Shown piece by piece: positions 32,778 to 42,101 of a stretch of DNA of 64,000 bases. Source of the stretch: Streptomyces sp. CoH27 (GTDB lineage Bacteria; Actinomycetota; Actinomycetes; Streptomycetales; Streptomycetaceae). A model generated the notes under the pieces. The model did no database searches. It was given only the letters and a program-made list of their open reading frames with translations, and was not told where the DNA came from. The position numbers and the translations under genes were made by a program. The DNA lies in NCBI RefSeq assembly GCF_020181035.1, contig NZ_JAIQYY010000007.1, positions 236,589 to 300,588 of the forward strand. Reading direction: 5' to 3'. Every line of letters begins with the position of its first letter. Position 1 is the stretch's first letter.

Positions 32778-33419
32778 ATGAACGACGAACGTGTGCGCGA
32801 CGACGAGCTCCCCCTGCGCGAGCGTAAGAAGCGGGAGACGCGACAGCGGATCTCGGACGTCGCCACGGGCCTGTTCGCCGAGCGCGGTTTCGACGCGGTG
32901 ACGGTCGCCGAGGTCGCGCGGGCGGCCGGGGTGTCCCCCATGACGGTCTTCAACTACTTCCCGCGCAAAGAGGACCTGTTCCTCGACCGCATCCCGCAGG
33001 CCGCCGAACTCTTCGCCGCCGCCGTGCACGACCGCGCGCCCGACGAGTCCCCGCTCACCGCCCTGCGCCGCCTGGCGCTGCGGCTCCTGGACGAGGGACA
33101 CCCGCTGAGCGGCGTGGGGGAGCGCTTCCCGCGCTTCTACCGGATCGTCCTCGCCTCCCCGTCCCTGCGCTCCCGCGTCCGCGAGTGCGTGGAGGAGGTG
33201 GAACGGGCGCTGGCCGCCGCCCTCGCCGCGGCCGGTACGGCGGATCCGCAGCTCCTGGCCGCCCTGACCGTGGCCGCCTACCGCACGGTCTTCGTCACCT
33301 CCGCGCGCCGCCTGCTGGCCGGCGACCCCGTGGCCGAGGTGGCCCGGGACCACCGGGCACGGCTGGCGACGGCGTTCACGGCCCTGGAGCGGGCGGAGGG
33401 GACGGCCTCCGGCGGCTGA
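32778..33419 (+). CDS. TetR/AcrR-family regulator
   Basis: A 213-residue repressor. N-terminal HTH: ETRQRISDVATGLFAERGFD, VTVAEVARAAGVSPMTVFNY and FPRKEDLFLDR. The C-terminal ligand domain ends with AYRTVFVTSARRLLAGD, as in the MftR-like / TetR_C group. No obvious partner gene is adjacent; RNB ribonuclease lies upstream and AraC downstream on the same strand. The TGACTGTAGTCA dyad in its own promoter is a likely site of action. Confidence 0.9.
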   Translation: MNDERVRDDELPLRERKKRETRQRISDVATGLFAERGFDAVTVAEVARAAGVSPMTVFNYFPRKEDLFLDRIPQAAELFAAAVHDRAPDESPLTALRRLALRLLDEGHPLSGVGERFPRFYRIVLASPSLRSRVRECVEEVERALAAALAAAGTADPQLLAALTVAAYRTVFVTSARRLLAGDPVAEVARDHRARLATAFTALERAEGTASGG

Positions 33420-33562
33420 AGCGGTCACCGGCACCACCGGCACCTGGGTCCGTCCCTGGCTCTCCTGGCGTCCTCTGGCCTCCCCTGGCATCGAATTCCG
33501 GCCGGAACGCGTTGCACCGACGAGTGCGGAACGGGCTGAACGGACGGACAAGGAGATGGCTC

Positions 33563-34384
33563 ATGGGGGAGCAGGCGCTGTGGACCAGGGCGCGGCTGGG
33601 CCGGTGCGGGCCTTCGCTGGATATGCTGACCGCGAACTTCCGGCAGCACGTGTACGCCCCGCACGCCCATGACGAGTACACGATCGGCGTCTGCGTCGGC
33701 GGCAGCGAGATCATCGACTACCGGGGTGGTCACATCCGCACCGGACCGGGCGCGATCATCGTCCTCGAACCCGGCGAGATGCACACCGGCGGCCCCGGCA
33801 ACGACACCGACGGCTACGCCTACCGCGCCCTGTACGCCGAGCCGTCCCTGCTGGCCGACGGCGTCCTCGGCGGGCTGCCGTACTTCCGCGAACCGCTCGT
33901 CCAGGACCCCGCACTCGTCGCCGCGCTGCGCCATGCCCACACCGAACTCAGCGTCTGCCCCGACCCGTTGGAGGCGGAGTCCCGCATCCCCTGGCTGCTG
34001 ACGGCCCTGGCCCGCCGCCACTCCACGGCCCGGTCCGGTGCGGACCTGGTCCCGGGCGCGGCCACCATCGCCCGGACGGTCCGCGACCGCCTGGCCGGCG
34101 AGCTGACGGACCCGCCGAGCCTCGCCTCCCTGGCCGCCGACCTGGGCCTGTCCCGCTACCAGCTCCTGCGGGCCTTCCGTACGACGATGGGCATACCCCC
34201 GTACGCCTGGCTCGCCCAGTACCGGGTGACCCGGGCCCGCGCGCTGCTCGCCGCCGGCCTGCGCCCCGCCGGGGTCGCCGGGCTGGTGGGCTTCGCCGAC
34301 CAGGCGCATCTGACCCGCTGGTTCCGCCGGGTGCTCGGGGTGACCCCGGCGGTGTACCGCAACAGCGTTCAAGACACGCCATGA
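33563..34384 (+). CDS. AraC-family regulator
   Basis: A 273-residue regulator; ATG at 33563 with AAGGAG upstream. The N-terminal cupin (PHAHDEYTIGVCVGG, IIVLEPGEMHTGGPG) binds a small ligand; the C-terminal double HTH includes LASLAADLGLSRYQLLRAFR and VAGLVGFADQAHLTRWFRRV. Four bases separate its stop from the next GTG, so it is cotranscribed with the EamA exporter and probably controls it, as is common for AraC-EamA/LysE pairs. Confidence 0.9.
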   Translation: MGEQALWTRARLGRCGPSLDMLTANFRQHVYAPHAHDEYTIGVCVGGSEIIDYRGGHIRTGPGAIIVLEPGEMHTGGPGNDTDGYAYRALYAEPSLLADGVLGGLPYFREPLVQDPALVAALRHAHTELSVCPDPLEAESRIPWLLTALARRHSTARSGADLVPGAATIARTVRDRLAGELTDPPSLASLAADLGLSRYQLLRAFRTTMGIPPYAWLAQYRVTRARALLAAGLRPAGVAGLVGFADQAHLTRWFRRVLGVTPAVYRNSVQDTP

Positions 34385-34388
34385 CAGG

Positions 34389-35339
34389 GTGGCCGAAACT
34401 CAGTTCATGACTGCACGCGGCTGGTTCCTGTTCTCCCTGATGGGAGTGATCTGGGGCATTCCCTATCTGATGATCAAGGTGGCGGTGGACGAGGTGTCCC
34501 CGCCGGTGGTGGTGTTCACGCGCTGCGCGCTCGGCGCGCTCATACTCCTCCCCTTCGCCCTGCGCCAGGGCGGCCTGCCCGCGACGATACGGGCCCACTG
34601 GCGCCCCATGCTGGCCTTCGCGGTCCTGGAGATCATCGTCCCCTGGTTCACCCTGACGGACGCCGAACGGCACCTGTCCAGCTCGACGGCCGGCCTGCTG
34701 ATCGCGGGCGTGCCGATCGTGGGCGTGGTGGTCACTCGGCTGCTGGGCGACACGGAACACCTGGGCGCCCGGCGTCTCGCGGGCCTCGCCCTGGGCCTGG
34801 GCGGCGTAACGGTCCTCACCCTCCCGCACCTGACCGGCGGCGACGGGCGTTCCCTGGCCGAGGTGCTGGTGACGGTCATCGGCTACGCGACCGCCCCGGT
34901 GATCGCCGCCCGCCGCATGAAGGACGTCCCCTCCCTGCACCTGACGGCGGCCTGCCTGTCCCTGGCGGCCGTGGTCTACGCCCCGGTGGCGGCCGCGACC
35001 CGACCGTCCGCCGTCCCCTCCGCCCACGCGCTGGCCGCGCTGGCCGGCCTGGGCGTGATCTGCACGGCGGTGGCCTTCGTCGCCTTCCTGGAGCTGATCA
35101 AGGAGGCGGGCCCGACCCGGGCGACGGTGATCACGTACGTCAACCCGGCGGTCGCGGTGGCGGCGGGCGCGCTCTTCCTGAACGAGTCCCTGACCCCCAC
35201 CATCCTGGCGGCCTTCGCCCTGATCCTGACGGGCTCCGTCCTGGCGACGGCGTCCACCGGTCCGCGCCGCTCCAAGCGCCCGGTACCATGGTCCACACGG
35301 CAGACGAGCCGGGCGGACGGCCGCGTGGAGTCCCCCTAG
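34389..35339 (+). CDS. EamA-family (DMT) transporter
   Basis: A 316-residue ten-TM exporter. The first EamA repeat begins RGWFLFSLMGVIWGIPYLM and the second VITYVNPAVAVAAGALFLNE. GTG 34389 (or ATG 34407) are both possible. Family members export amino acids or metabolites. The last ~13 codons lie inside the RNase P RNA gene, so the C-terminal tail (RRSKRPVPWSTRQTSRADG) is fixed by the RNA sequence rather than by protein function. Confidence 0.85.
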   Translation: MAETQFMTARGWFLFSLMGVIWGIPYLMIKVAVDEVSPPVVVFTRCALGALILLPFALRQGGLPATIRAHWRPMLAFAVLEIIVPWFTLTDAERHLSSSTAGLLIAGVPIVGVVVTRLLGDTEHLGARRLAGLALGLGGVTVLTLPHLTGGDGRSLAEVLVTVIGYATAPVIAARRMKDVPSLHLTAACLSLAAVVYAPVAAATRPSAVPSAHALAALAGLGVICTAVAFVAFLELIKEAGPTRATVITYVNPAVAVAAGALFLNESLTPTILAAFALILTGSVLATASTGPRRSKRPVPWSTRQTSRADGRVESP

Positions 35340-35710
35340 GGGGCTTCCCGAGGAACGTCCGGGCTCCACAGGGCAGGGTGGTGGCTAACGGCCACCCGGG
35401 GTGACCCGCGGGACAGTGCCACAGAAAGCAAACCGCCCGGCGCTCAGGCGCTGGGTAAGGGTGAAACGGCGGTGTAAGAGACCACCAGTGCCCAGGGTGA
35501 CCTGGGCAGCTAGGTAAACCCCACCCGGAGCAAGGTCAAAAGGAAACATCCCGGTGTTTCTGCGCGGACGTTCGAGGGCTGCCCGCCCGAGTCCGCGGGT
35601 AGACCGCACGAGGCCGACGGCAACGCCGGCCCTAGATGGATGGCCGTCGCCCCGGCACCCGCGAGGGTCCCGGGGAACAGAACCCGGCGTACAGCCCGAC
35701 TCGTCTGCCG
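35299..35710 (+). ncRNA. rnpB: RNase P RNA (type A, actinobacterial)
   Basis: Catalytic RNA of RNase P, which trims tRNA 5' leaders. The ends form helix P1: GGCAGACGAG (35299-35308) with CTCGTCTGCC (35700-35709). Universal core sequences are present: GAGGAACGTCCGGGCTCCA near 35350, GGGTGACCCGCGGGACAGTGC split as GGTGACCC and ACAGTGCCACAGAAAG near 35410, GGTAAACCCCACC near 35512 and the late ACAGAACCCGGCGTAC near 35679. A -10-like TACCAT (35284-35289) lies inside EamA. The 3' end abuts the stop of a convergent gene. Confidence 0.95.
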
Positions 35711-36499
35711 CTACCTACCGGTGTCTTTCGCGCCGGATGCGGTGGCGGTCGTCCTGCGGAGCCACTGTGCGCACAGGGACGTCCACGTGCCGGCGGGCGT
35801 CATGTCCTGGGCCAGTCCCACGCCGTGTCCGCCGGTGGGGAACACGTGCAGTTCGACCGGGACCCGCAGGGAGGCCAGGCGCCGGGTCAGGGACAGGGCG
35901 TGGTCGACCCCGACGGTGTCGTCGTCCGCGCAGTGCCAGATGAAGGTCGGGGGGGTCTGCGGGACGGCGATCAGCTCGATGGAGACCGCGCGGCGCTGTT
36001 CCGGGGTCGAGCCGGGGCCGAGGAGCGGGTCGCTGTCCGGTTCGCCGACTGCGGCGGGGCCGAAGGTGTGCCATGACGTCGCCGGGTAGCAGAGCACCGC
36101 GAACGCGGGCCGCTCGTCGTCGGCCGTGTCCGGGCCGGCGGCGAGGTGGGCGGCGAGGTGGCCGCCCGCGGAGAAGCCGAGGACCCCGATGCGCGACGGG
36201 TCGACCCCCAGCCCCGGCGCCTGCGAGCGCGCCTCACGCATCGCCGCCCGTGCCGAGTCCAGCGGCGCGGGGTGAAAGTCCTGTGGCCCTACCGGGTACT
36301 CCAGCACCCAGGCGGCGAATCCGAGCTGGTTCAGCCACTGTGCGACGGGCTTCCCCTCGTGCGGGGCAAGGAAGGTGTAGCCGCCGCCCGGCATGACGAT
36401 CACCGCGGGCGCGCCCGCAGCCGAGCGCGGCACCTCCGCCGTCGGTGGGTGGAAGGTCAGCGCTGCCGCGCCACTGTTCGTGATCCGCACGTCTGTCAT
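35711..36499 (-). CDS. Alpha/beta-hydrolase, acetylxylan-esterase-like
   Basis: A 262-residue esterase of the BD-FAE/Axe7-like group. I start it at ATG (complement of 36497-36499), which has GGAG 6 nt upstream. The oxyanion loop is VMPGGGYTFLAPHEG, the nucleophile Ser is in LGFSAGGHLAAH, Asp in CADDDTVGVDHA and His in FPTGGHGVG. No signal peptide, so it would act on imported sugars. It is the last gene of the glycoside-hydrolase series, fitting removal of acetyl groups from xylo-oligosaccharides. Its stop touches the rnpB 3' end. Confidence 0.8.
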   Translation of the reverse strand: MTDVRITNSGAAALTFHPPTAEVPRSAAGAPAVIVMPGGGYTFLAPHEGKPVAQWLNQLGFAAWVLEYPVGPQDFHPAPLDSARAAMREARSQAPGLGVDPSRIGVLGFSAGGHLAAHLAAGPDTADDERPAFAVLCYPATSWHTFGPAAVGEPDSDPLLGPGSTPEQRRAVSIELIAVPQTPPTFIWHCADDDTVGVDHALSLTRRLASLRVPVELHVFPTGGHGVGLAQDMTPAGTWTSLCAQWLRRTTATASGAKDTGR

Positions 36500-36539
36500 C
36501 TGTTGCTCCATCTGCGAGAAGGGGTTTTCTTCGGGGTTT

Positions 36540-36571
36540 CTTCCGTCGGACCGCCGCGGTCCCGAAGGAAG
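36540..36571. other. Stem-loop between GH31 and esterase genes
   Basis: CTTCCGTCGGACCG and CGGTCCCGAAGGAAG can pair with minor bulges around a 3-nt loop. It lies in the 111-bp gap; it could attenuate or stabilise the transcript. Confidence 0.35.
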
Positions 36572-36610
36572 TGCGGGCCGCACGGATGCGCCTCCCGACA
36601 CCTGCACACG

Positions 36611-38590
36611 TCAGCGCAACGCGTGTGCGACGGCGGCTCCTTCGCGTACGAAGACGGGTATGCGCTCCAGTGGGGCGTCGGCGTCGGGTGCCGTTCCACC
36701 CTCCAGCACGTGTCCGGTGGCCGGGTCGTACCAGCGGGCGCCGGAGGGCAGGTAGACCCGGCGGGTGCGCGCGCCCGGCTCGTACACCGGTGCCACCAGC
36801 ACATCGGGGCCGAGCAGGAACTGGTCGTCCACGTCCCAGGCGCGTTCGTCCTCGGGGAAGTCGAAGAACAGCGGGCGCATCGGCGGTGCGCCGGTGCGGT
36901 GCGCGTCCTGGGACAGCAGGTCCAGGTACGGGCGCAGGCGTTCGCGCAGCAGCAGGTGGTCCCGGAGGATGCCGTACGCCTGCTCCCCGTAGGACCAGAC
37001 CTCGTTCGGCCCGCCGGTCATGTCCGTGGAGAAGGTCGGGTGGTGGGGCACGCGGTCCCCGTGCAGCCGCATGATGGGGCTGAAGGTGCCGTACTGGAAC
37101 CAGCGGATCAGCAGCTCGCGGTAGGCGGGGTCGTCGGGGTCGCCGCCGAAGAAGCCGCCGATGTCGGTGTTCCACCAGGGGACGCCGCTCATCGCGACGT
37201 TCAGTCCGGCTCTGATCTGCCGCGCGAGGGAGTCGAAGGTGGTGGGGATGTCGCCGGACCACAGTGCGGCGCCGTACTTCTGGCTGCCCGCCCATGCGGA
37301 GCGGACCAGGGACAACGGCCGGTCCTCGCCGGCCGCGCGCAGGCCGTCGGCGACGGTCCGGGTGTGCAGGAGCGGGTAGAGGTTCGCGGCCTCGGCCGCC
37401 GGACCGGCGGCGTAGACGGCACGGTCGGCGACATCCCGGGACAGGTCGGGTTCGCAGGCGTCCAGCCAGAAGCAGGCCACGCCCGCTGAAAGGTAGTTGT
37501 CGCTCAGTCGTCGCCACAGCGCGGCGCGCGCGTGGGAGTTGGTCGCGTCGTAGTACGCCATCCGGCGCATCGGCTCCTCGGCGCTACGGGAGGGCCAGTG
37601 GTAGGTGAGCAGGCCGCCGTCGCCGTCCCGTACGAGGCATCCGGCCGAGCGCAGCTCGTCGAAGGTGTCACTGCCGGGCTCGACGGTGGGCCATACCGAG
37701 ACCGCGAGCTTCACCCCGAGGCCGGAGAGCTCTTCCACCATCGCGGCGGGATCGGGCCACTCGCTCGCTTCAAAACGCCAGTCGCCCATCGCGGGCCAGT
37801 GGAAGAAGTCGCAGACGATGACGGACAGCGGCAGTCCGCGTTCCTTGTACTGCCGTGCAACAGTCAGGAGTTCGTCCTGGGTACGGTAGCGCAGTTTGGA
37901 CTGCCAGAAGCCGGACGCCCACTCGGGCAGGAGCGGCGGACGTCCGGTGGCCAGGGTGTAGGCGTCCAGGATCTGGGCCGGAGTGTCACCGGCGGTGATC
38001 CAGTAGTCGACCCGCCCGCCGGCGTCGGCGACCCACCGGGTGGTGTCGGTGCCCAGTTCGGCACGGCCGGTGGCGGGGTTGTTCCACAGCAGTCCGTAGC
38101 CACGCGAGGAGTGCAGGAAGGGGATGGCGGCCACCGTGTTGCCCTGGACGAGGTCGATCACACAGCCTTTCTGGTCCAGGAGCCCGTGCAGATGCTGCCC
38201 GAGGCCGTGCAGCCGCTCGCCGGCGTAGGCCTCGAAGTGCTGTTCCGTCCGGCCGCCGGCCGCATGGACGCGGGGGCCGGGATGATGGGGGTACGGGGAC
38301 TTGTCGGCGAGGAGTTCACGGCCCGAGGCGGCGTGCAGGAATTTCAGCCGGCCGTCCGGCAGGGCCTCGACAGCGAGGCGGCCGTTGACCAGGCGGGCAG
38401 AGCCGTCTGCCGCGACGGACACATCGACGTGGGGGGAGGGCGAGGGGATCTCCAGTGCGCCGGGAGCGGAAGGGGCGACTGTCCCGGACGAGGCCCGGAC
38501 CCGGACTGCGTGCGGCCCCCAGGGCTCGATACGGAGGATCTCTTCGGCGGTGTGACGTTCCAGGCCATCCGCGCTGATGCTGTAAGGCAA
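36611..38590 (-). CDS. GH31 glycoside hydrolase (alpha-xylosidase-like)
   Basis: A 659-residue enzyme; TTG start (complement of 38588-38590) after AGAGGA. It has the N-terminal galactose-mutarotase-like sandwich, then the (beta/alpha)8 barrel. The catalytic nucleophile is Asp377 in CFWLDACEPD; WWNTDIGGFFGGDPDD and SPIMRLHGDR are typical of GH31 YicI-like alpha-xylosidases. No signal peptide, so it probably works on imported oligosaccharides. Upstream GH5 and GH43 suggest xyloglucan or substituted xylan as source. Confidence 0.9.
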   Translation of the reverse strand: MPYSISADGLERHTAEEILRIEPWGPHAVRVRASSGTVAPSAPGALEIPSPSPHVDVSVAADGSARLVNGRLAVEALPDGRLKFLHAASGRELLADKSPYPHHPGPRVHAAGGRTEQHFEAYAGERLHGLGQHLHGLLDQKGCVIDLVQGNTVAAIPFLHSSRGYGLLWNNPATGRAELGTDTTRWVADAGGRVDYWITAGDTPAQILDAYTLATGRPPLLPEWASGFWQSKLRYRTQDELLTVARQYKERGLPLSVIVCDFFHWPAMGDWRFEASEWPDPAAMVEELSGLGVKLAVSVWPTVEPGSDTFDELRSAGCLVRDGDGGLLTYHWPSRSAEEPMRRMAYYDATNSHARAALWRRLSDNYLSAGVACFWLDACEPDLSRDVADRAVYAAGPAAEAANLYPLLHTRTVADGLRAAGEDRPLSLVRSAWAGSQKYGAALWSGDIPTTFDSLARQIRAGLNVAMSGVPWWNTDIGGFFGGDPDDPAYRELLIRWFQYGTFSPIMRLHGDRVPHHPTFSTDMTGGPNEVWSYGEQAYGILRDHLLLRERLRPYLDLLSQDAHRTGAPPMRPLFFDFPEDERAWDVDDQFLLGPDVLVAPVYEPGARTRRVYLPSGARWYDPATGHVLEGGTAPDADAPLERIPVFVREGAAVAHALR

Positions 38591-38663
38591 GGCGATTCCT
38601 CTTGTTCTTCTGACGCCCGGCCCCATGCGGGAGCACACGGGGCCGGAGTCGGTCACGCGGTGG

Positions 38664-40412
38664 TCAGGAGACGGTGCCGGTGACCGTGTCACCGGACCTG
38701 GTCACGTGGTAGGTGACGGAGGCCCCGCTCCAGAAGTCGAACTTCAGGGTCACGGTGGCGCCGTCGGTGAGGGTCTTCAGGTAGTCGGAGGTCAGCCGGA
38801 TCGCGCCGTTCGGGTAGTCCGGCGTGAAGTGGGTGTTGAACTCCTGGTACGGGGTCCAGGAGTAGGGGCCGGCGTTGCTGCCGTCCGCGTACCGGGACTC
38901 CATGGCGGCCAGCACGTCGCCCTTGAACTGGGTGGGGATGGTCAACGAACTGGTCGTACCGGTCGCCTCGGACTGCACCGGCAGGTCGTTGCTGATCACG
39001 TGGAACGTCCACGGCACGCCCCGGGAGAACCGCGCCTGGAAGGTGGCGTTCTCGCCGTACGCCCGGTCGCCGCCCAGCCGGGTGAGCAGCGAGGGGGTCA
39101 GCGTGAGCTGGTCACCGGACACCGCGTAGTCCACGCCGGGACGCAGCCGGGTGTGGCCCTGCCACAAGCCCCGGAAGGACAGGCCGTTGAGGTTGAGGGT
39201 GACGGTGTGCGCGGCGACCGGCGTGGACTTCGGCAGGAACACCTGGTCGGTGGACGCGGTGCCGGAGCGGGTGTGCCAGCTCGCCTTGAGCAGCGCGGTC
39301 AGCTCGGGGTCGCGCCACTGGAGGGTGTTGCGGTTGAGGAACGAGCCCGCGTCCCACAGCGCGGTGGTGATGCCGTTGATCCGCGCCTCGTAGCCGAGCT
39401 GCTCGAAGTACTTGAACGCCTCGCCCCGCTCGATCTGGTCGGGCTTGGTGAAGTCCGGGTAGGACAGCGTGCCGTACTCGCCCAGGTACACCGGGATGCC
39501 CTTGGCCACGAAGACGTCGTGCACCGCGGTGAAGTCGTCGATCAGGTCCTGCTGGGTCTGCTGGTTGTAGGTGGTGAAGCCGCCGTTGTTCACGGAGAAG
39601 GGCCAGAAGCTGTAGTAGTGCACGGTCGCCCCGAGGTTCGGGTCGTGCAGCCTGGTGATCGTCGTGTACAGCTCGCCCATCTTCTGCGGGGTCGGGCTGG
39701 TGTTCTGGTCGGGCAGCAGCAGGACGCGGGTCGCGTTACGGCCGCCGGACTGCCGCACGATGGTGTGGAACGAGGTGTTCAGCTCGTCCATCGCCTGGGT
39801 CTTCTGCGCATCGGTGGCGTTGTCGCTGAACTGCGGCTCGTTGACGCTCTCGAACAGCAGCTTGCGCGGCTCGTCCTTGAACGCGGCCGCGATCTGCTGC
39901 CAGGTCGAGTCGAACCGGGCGAGCACCGCGTCGTGGTCGGCGGTGGTGATGTTCTTGATCCACTGCCACGAGTCGTGGTGCACGTTCAGGTCCACGTACA
40001 GGCCGTCCGAGATGGCCCAGTCCACGACCTGCCTGACCCGCGCCATGTACGTCGGGTCGATCGTGTAGGGCGCGGTGGTGTCCTGGTGGCTGCTCCAGGT
40101 CACCGGTATCCGCACGCTGCGGTATCCGGCCGCCCGGACGGTGTCGAACACCGCCTTTGTGGTCAGCGGGCTGCCCCAGGACGTCTCGGCCGGGAAGGCG
40201 TCGAGGGTGTTGCCCAGGTTCCAGCTCGGCTGCATCGCCGCGACCACGGATTGCGCGCTGGTGGTGGCCTCCCCGTTCGCAGCGGTGCTCGCGGTGGTGC
40301 CGGCCAGGGCAGGGGCGTTGCCCGCACCAACCGTGGTGATCAAGGCCAGGGGGAGGCTCGCCAGCAGCCACAGCCGCCGGCCGGCTCTCCCCGGGCGGGG
40401 TGTTCCGGTCAT
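38664..40412 (-). CDS. Secreted GH5 endoglucanase/xyloglucanase with CBM_X2-like module
   Basis: A 582-residue secreted enzyme. ATG (complement of 40410-40412) follows GAGAGG. Signal peptide: RRLWLLASLPLALITTVGAG. The barrel begins QPSWNLGNTLDAFPAETSWG, the style of GH5 subfamilies 2/4; general acid Glu192 is in FESVNEPQF and nucleophile Glu312 in YLGEYGTLS. From about residue 400 follows an Ig-like X2 module (VFLPKSTPVAAHTVTLNLNG, SGDQLTLTPSLL) and a C-terminal sheet domain. It is the extracellular depolymerase of the locus. Confidence 0.9.
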   Translation of the reverse strand: MTGTPRPGRAGRRLWLLASLPLALITTVGAGNAPALAGTTASTAANGEATTSAQSVVAAMQPSWNLGNTLDAFPAETSWGSPLTTKAVFDTVRAAGYRSVRIPVTWSSHQDTTAPYTIDPTYMARVRQVVDWAISDGLYVDLNVHHDSWQWIKNITTADHDAVLARFDSTWQQIAAAFKDEPRKLLFESVNEPQFSDNATDAQKTQAMDELNTSFHTIVRQSGGRNATRVLLLPDQNTSPTPQKMGELYTTITRLHDPNLGATVHYYSFWPFSVNNGGFTTYNQQTQQDLIDDFTAVHDVFVAKGIPVYLGEYGTLSYPDFTKPDQIERGEAFKYFEQLGYEARINGITTALWDAGSFLNRNTLQWRDPELTALLKASWHTRSGTASTDQVFLPKSTPVAAHTVTLNLNGLSFRGLWQGHTRLRPGVDYAVSGDQLTLTPSLLTRLGGDRAYGENATFQARFSRGVPWTFHVISNDLPVQSEATGTTSSLTIPTQFKGDVLAAMESRYADGSNAGPYSWTPYQEFNTHFTPDYPNGAIRLTSDYLKTLTDGATVTLKFDFWSGASVTYHVTRSGDTVTGTVS

Positions 40413-40489
40413 GTTCGGTGCCTCTCGATCGTCGGGATGTGCTCGTGCACGCGGGTGCCGGGCACGGGTTCTGGGGACGGGTGCGGCGC

Positions 40490-41992
40490 TCAGCCGATCT
40501 GCTCGTAGTCGAACCAGTCGACGTGGACGGTTCCGGCGGCGGCGTAGACGCCGATGACGCGGCCGGTGAAGCCGCCGGCCACCTCGGTGGAGACGTACCG
40601 GCCGTCCAGCGCGCCCAGTGCGGTGAACGTGCCGTCCGGCTCCTCGAAGCCGAGCGTGACGAGGTCCGGTCCGGTGCCCAGGCCCAGGTCCTGCGGCGAG
40701 GTGATGTCCATGCGCAGCACCACCGGGCCGTCCGGGGCGGGACGCGAGCCGAGCACGCTGCGCAGCCCGCCGATCCGGGCCACCGCGCGGACCTCGCCGT
40801 CGGCGACCTCCACCTCGTAGTGGTGCCGTTCGTCGAGGCGTACGGCCAGGCCGCCGGCGCCCTCGGCGGGGTCCAGCAGGGCGCGGCTGCGGCACGTCAG
40901 GTGCTGCTGGCGGCGGCCGACGAACACCACGTCCTTCTCGTCCATCGAGGCGCCCCGGGCGCGCAGGGTCAGCCAGCCGGGCCGCTCCCGGGTGGTGATC
41001 AGCTCGGCCGGGCGGTCGCGCAGCGAGATCCACTGCGGCGCCAGCCGCTCGGCGTCGAAGTCGTCCCGTGCGGGTGCGGTCGCGGGGTGCAGCGGCCAGT
41101 TCGGCGCGGGCAGCGCGAGGTCCGGCGAGCCGACCACCGGCCAGCCGTCCACCCAGGTCACCGGGGCGAGAAAGGTCTCCCGGCCGAGCACGTGCCAGCT
41201 CGGGGTCGAGCCCTGCGGCCGAACACCCAGCAGCACCAGCCACCAGGAGCCGTCCGGGCCCTGCACCAGGTCGGCGTGGCCGGTGTTCTGCACCGGGTGC
41301 GCGATGCCGCGGTGGGTGAGGATCGGGTTGTGCGGGCATGGCTCGAACGGGCCGTTCGGCGAGGTGCCGCGGGCGATCGAGGCGGCGTGCGCGCGTTCGG
41401 TGCCGCCCTCGGCGATCAGCAGATACCAGTAGTCGCCGATGTGGTAGAGGTGCGGGGCCTCGGGATAGAGGGAGCCGGGGCTGCCGGACCAGATCTGGCG
41501 CGGCTCGCCGGTCACCTTCCCGGTGGTCGGGTCGAGCTGGACCTGCTGGACCCCGGCGGAGGTGCACCAGCAGGTGCCGTCCTCGTCCCAGGCGAGGTCC
41601 GGGTCGATGCGGGGCACGTCCGGCAGCCGGATGGGGTCGGACCACGGGCCGGCCGGGTCGGTGGCGGTGACCAGCAGGTTCCCGTAGCCGCTGACGTTGG
41701 TCACGATCAGGTGGAAGCGGCCGTCGTGGTGGCGCAGGGTGGGCGCGTAGACGCCGGCCGAGGACGGCGCGTCCAGCGGCAGGACCAACTGCTCGGGCCG
41801 GTCCAGCACGTTGCCGATCTGCGTCCAGTGCACCAGGTCGCGGCTGTGGAAGATCGGCACGCCCGGGAAGTACTCGAAGCTGGAGCAGGCGAGGTAGTAG
41901 TCGTCGCCGACCCGGCACACCGAGGGATCGGGGTGGAACCCGGGGATGATCGGGTTGCTGACGGTGGCGGTCGCCTGGTGCTGGTCGGACAC
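40490..41992 (-). CDS. GH43 beta-xylosidase / alpha-L-arabinofuranosidase
   Basis: A 500-residue cytosolic-type enzyme; GTG start after GAGAGGA. The five-bladed propeller begins NPIIPGFHPDPSVCRVGDDY with base Asp22; general acid Glu178 is in SLYPEAPHLY. The C-terminal ~190 residues form the beta-sandwich of GH43 subfamily 11/12 (LDPAEGAGGLAVRLDERHHY, FDYEQIG). It removes xylose or arabinose from hemicellulose oligomers brought in by the ABC transporter. Confidence 0.9.
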   Translation of the reverse strand: MSDQHQATATVSNPIIPGFHPDPSVCRVGDDYYLACSSFEYFPGVPIFHSRDLVHWTQIGNVLDRPEQLVLPLDAPSSAGVYAPTLRHHDGRFHLIVTNVSGYGNLLVTATDPAGPWSDPIRLPDVPRIDPDLAWDEDGTCWCTSAGVQQVQLDPTTGKVTGEPRQIWSGSPGSLYPEAPHLYHIGDYWYLLIAEGGTERAHAASIARGTSPNGPFEPCPHNPILTHRGIAHPVQNTGHADLVQGPDGSWWLVLLGVRPQGSTPSWHVLGRETFLAPVTWVDGWPVVGSPDLALPAPNWPLHPATAPARDDFDAERLAPQWISLRDRPAELITTRERPGWLTLRARGASMDEKDVVFVGRRQQHLTCRSRALLDPAEGAGGLAVRLDERHHYEVEVADGEVRAVARIGGLRSVLGSRPAPDGPVVLRMDITSPQDLGLGTGPDLVTLGFEEPDGTFTALGALDGRYVSTEVAGGFTGRVIGVYAAAGTVHVDWFDYEQIG

Positions 41993-42101
41993 GCTTGTTC
42001 CTCTCCGGGGGCCCGCCGGCCCTGTTTCTGGTCGTCGTTCGACGTGGGGGGGGCGGCCCGGCGAGGCGCGGGGCCGCCCGATGCGGTTCAACTGACAGGT
42101 G

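Noticed and set aside
33503..33516. CGGAACGCGTTGCA as a third KstR-like site
   Set aside because: First base does not fit and it precedes an AraC gene unrelated to lipid breakdown; kept only as weak similarity.
38625..40508. 627-aa plus-strand frame and similar long frames across the GH genes
   Set aside because: Shadows of GH5, GH43 and GH36 genes caused by high GC.
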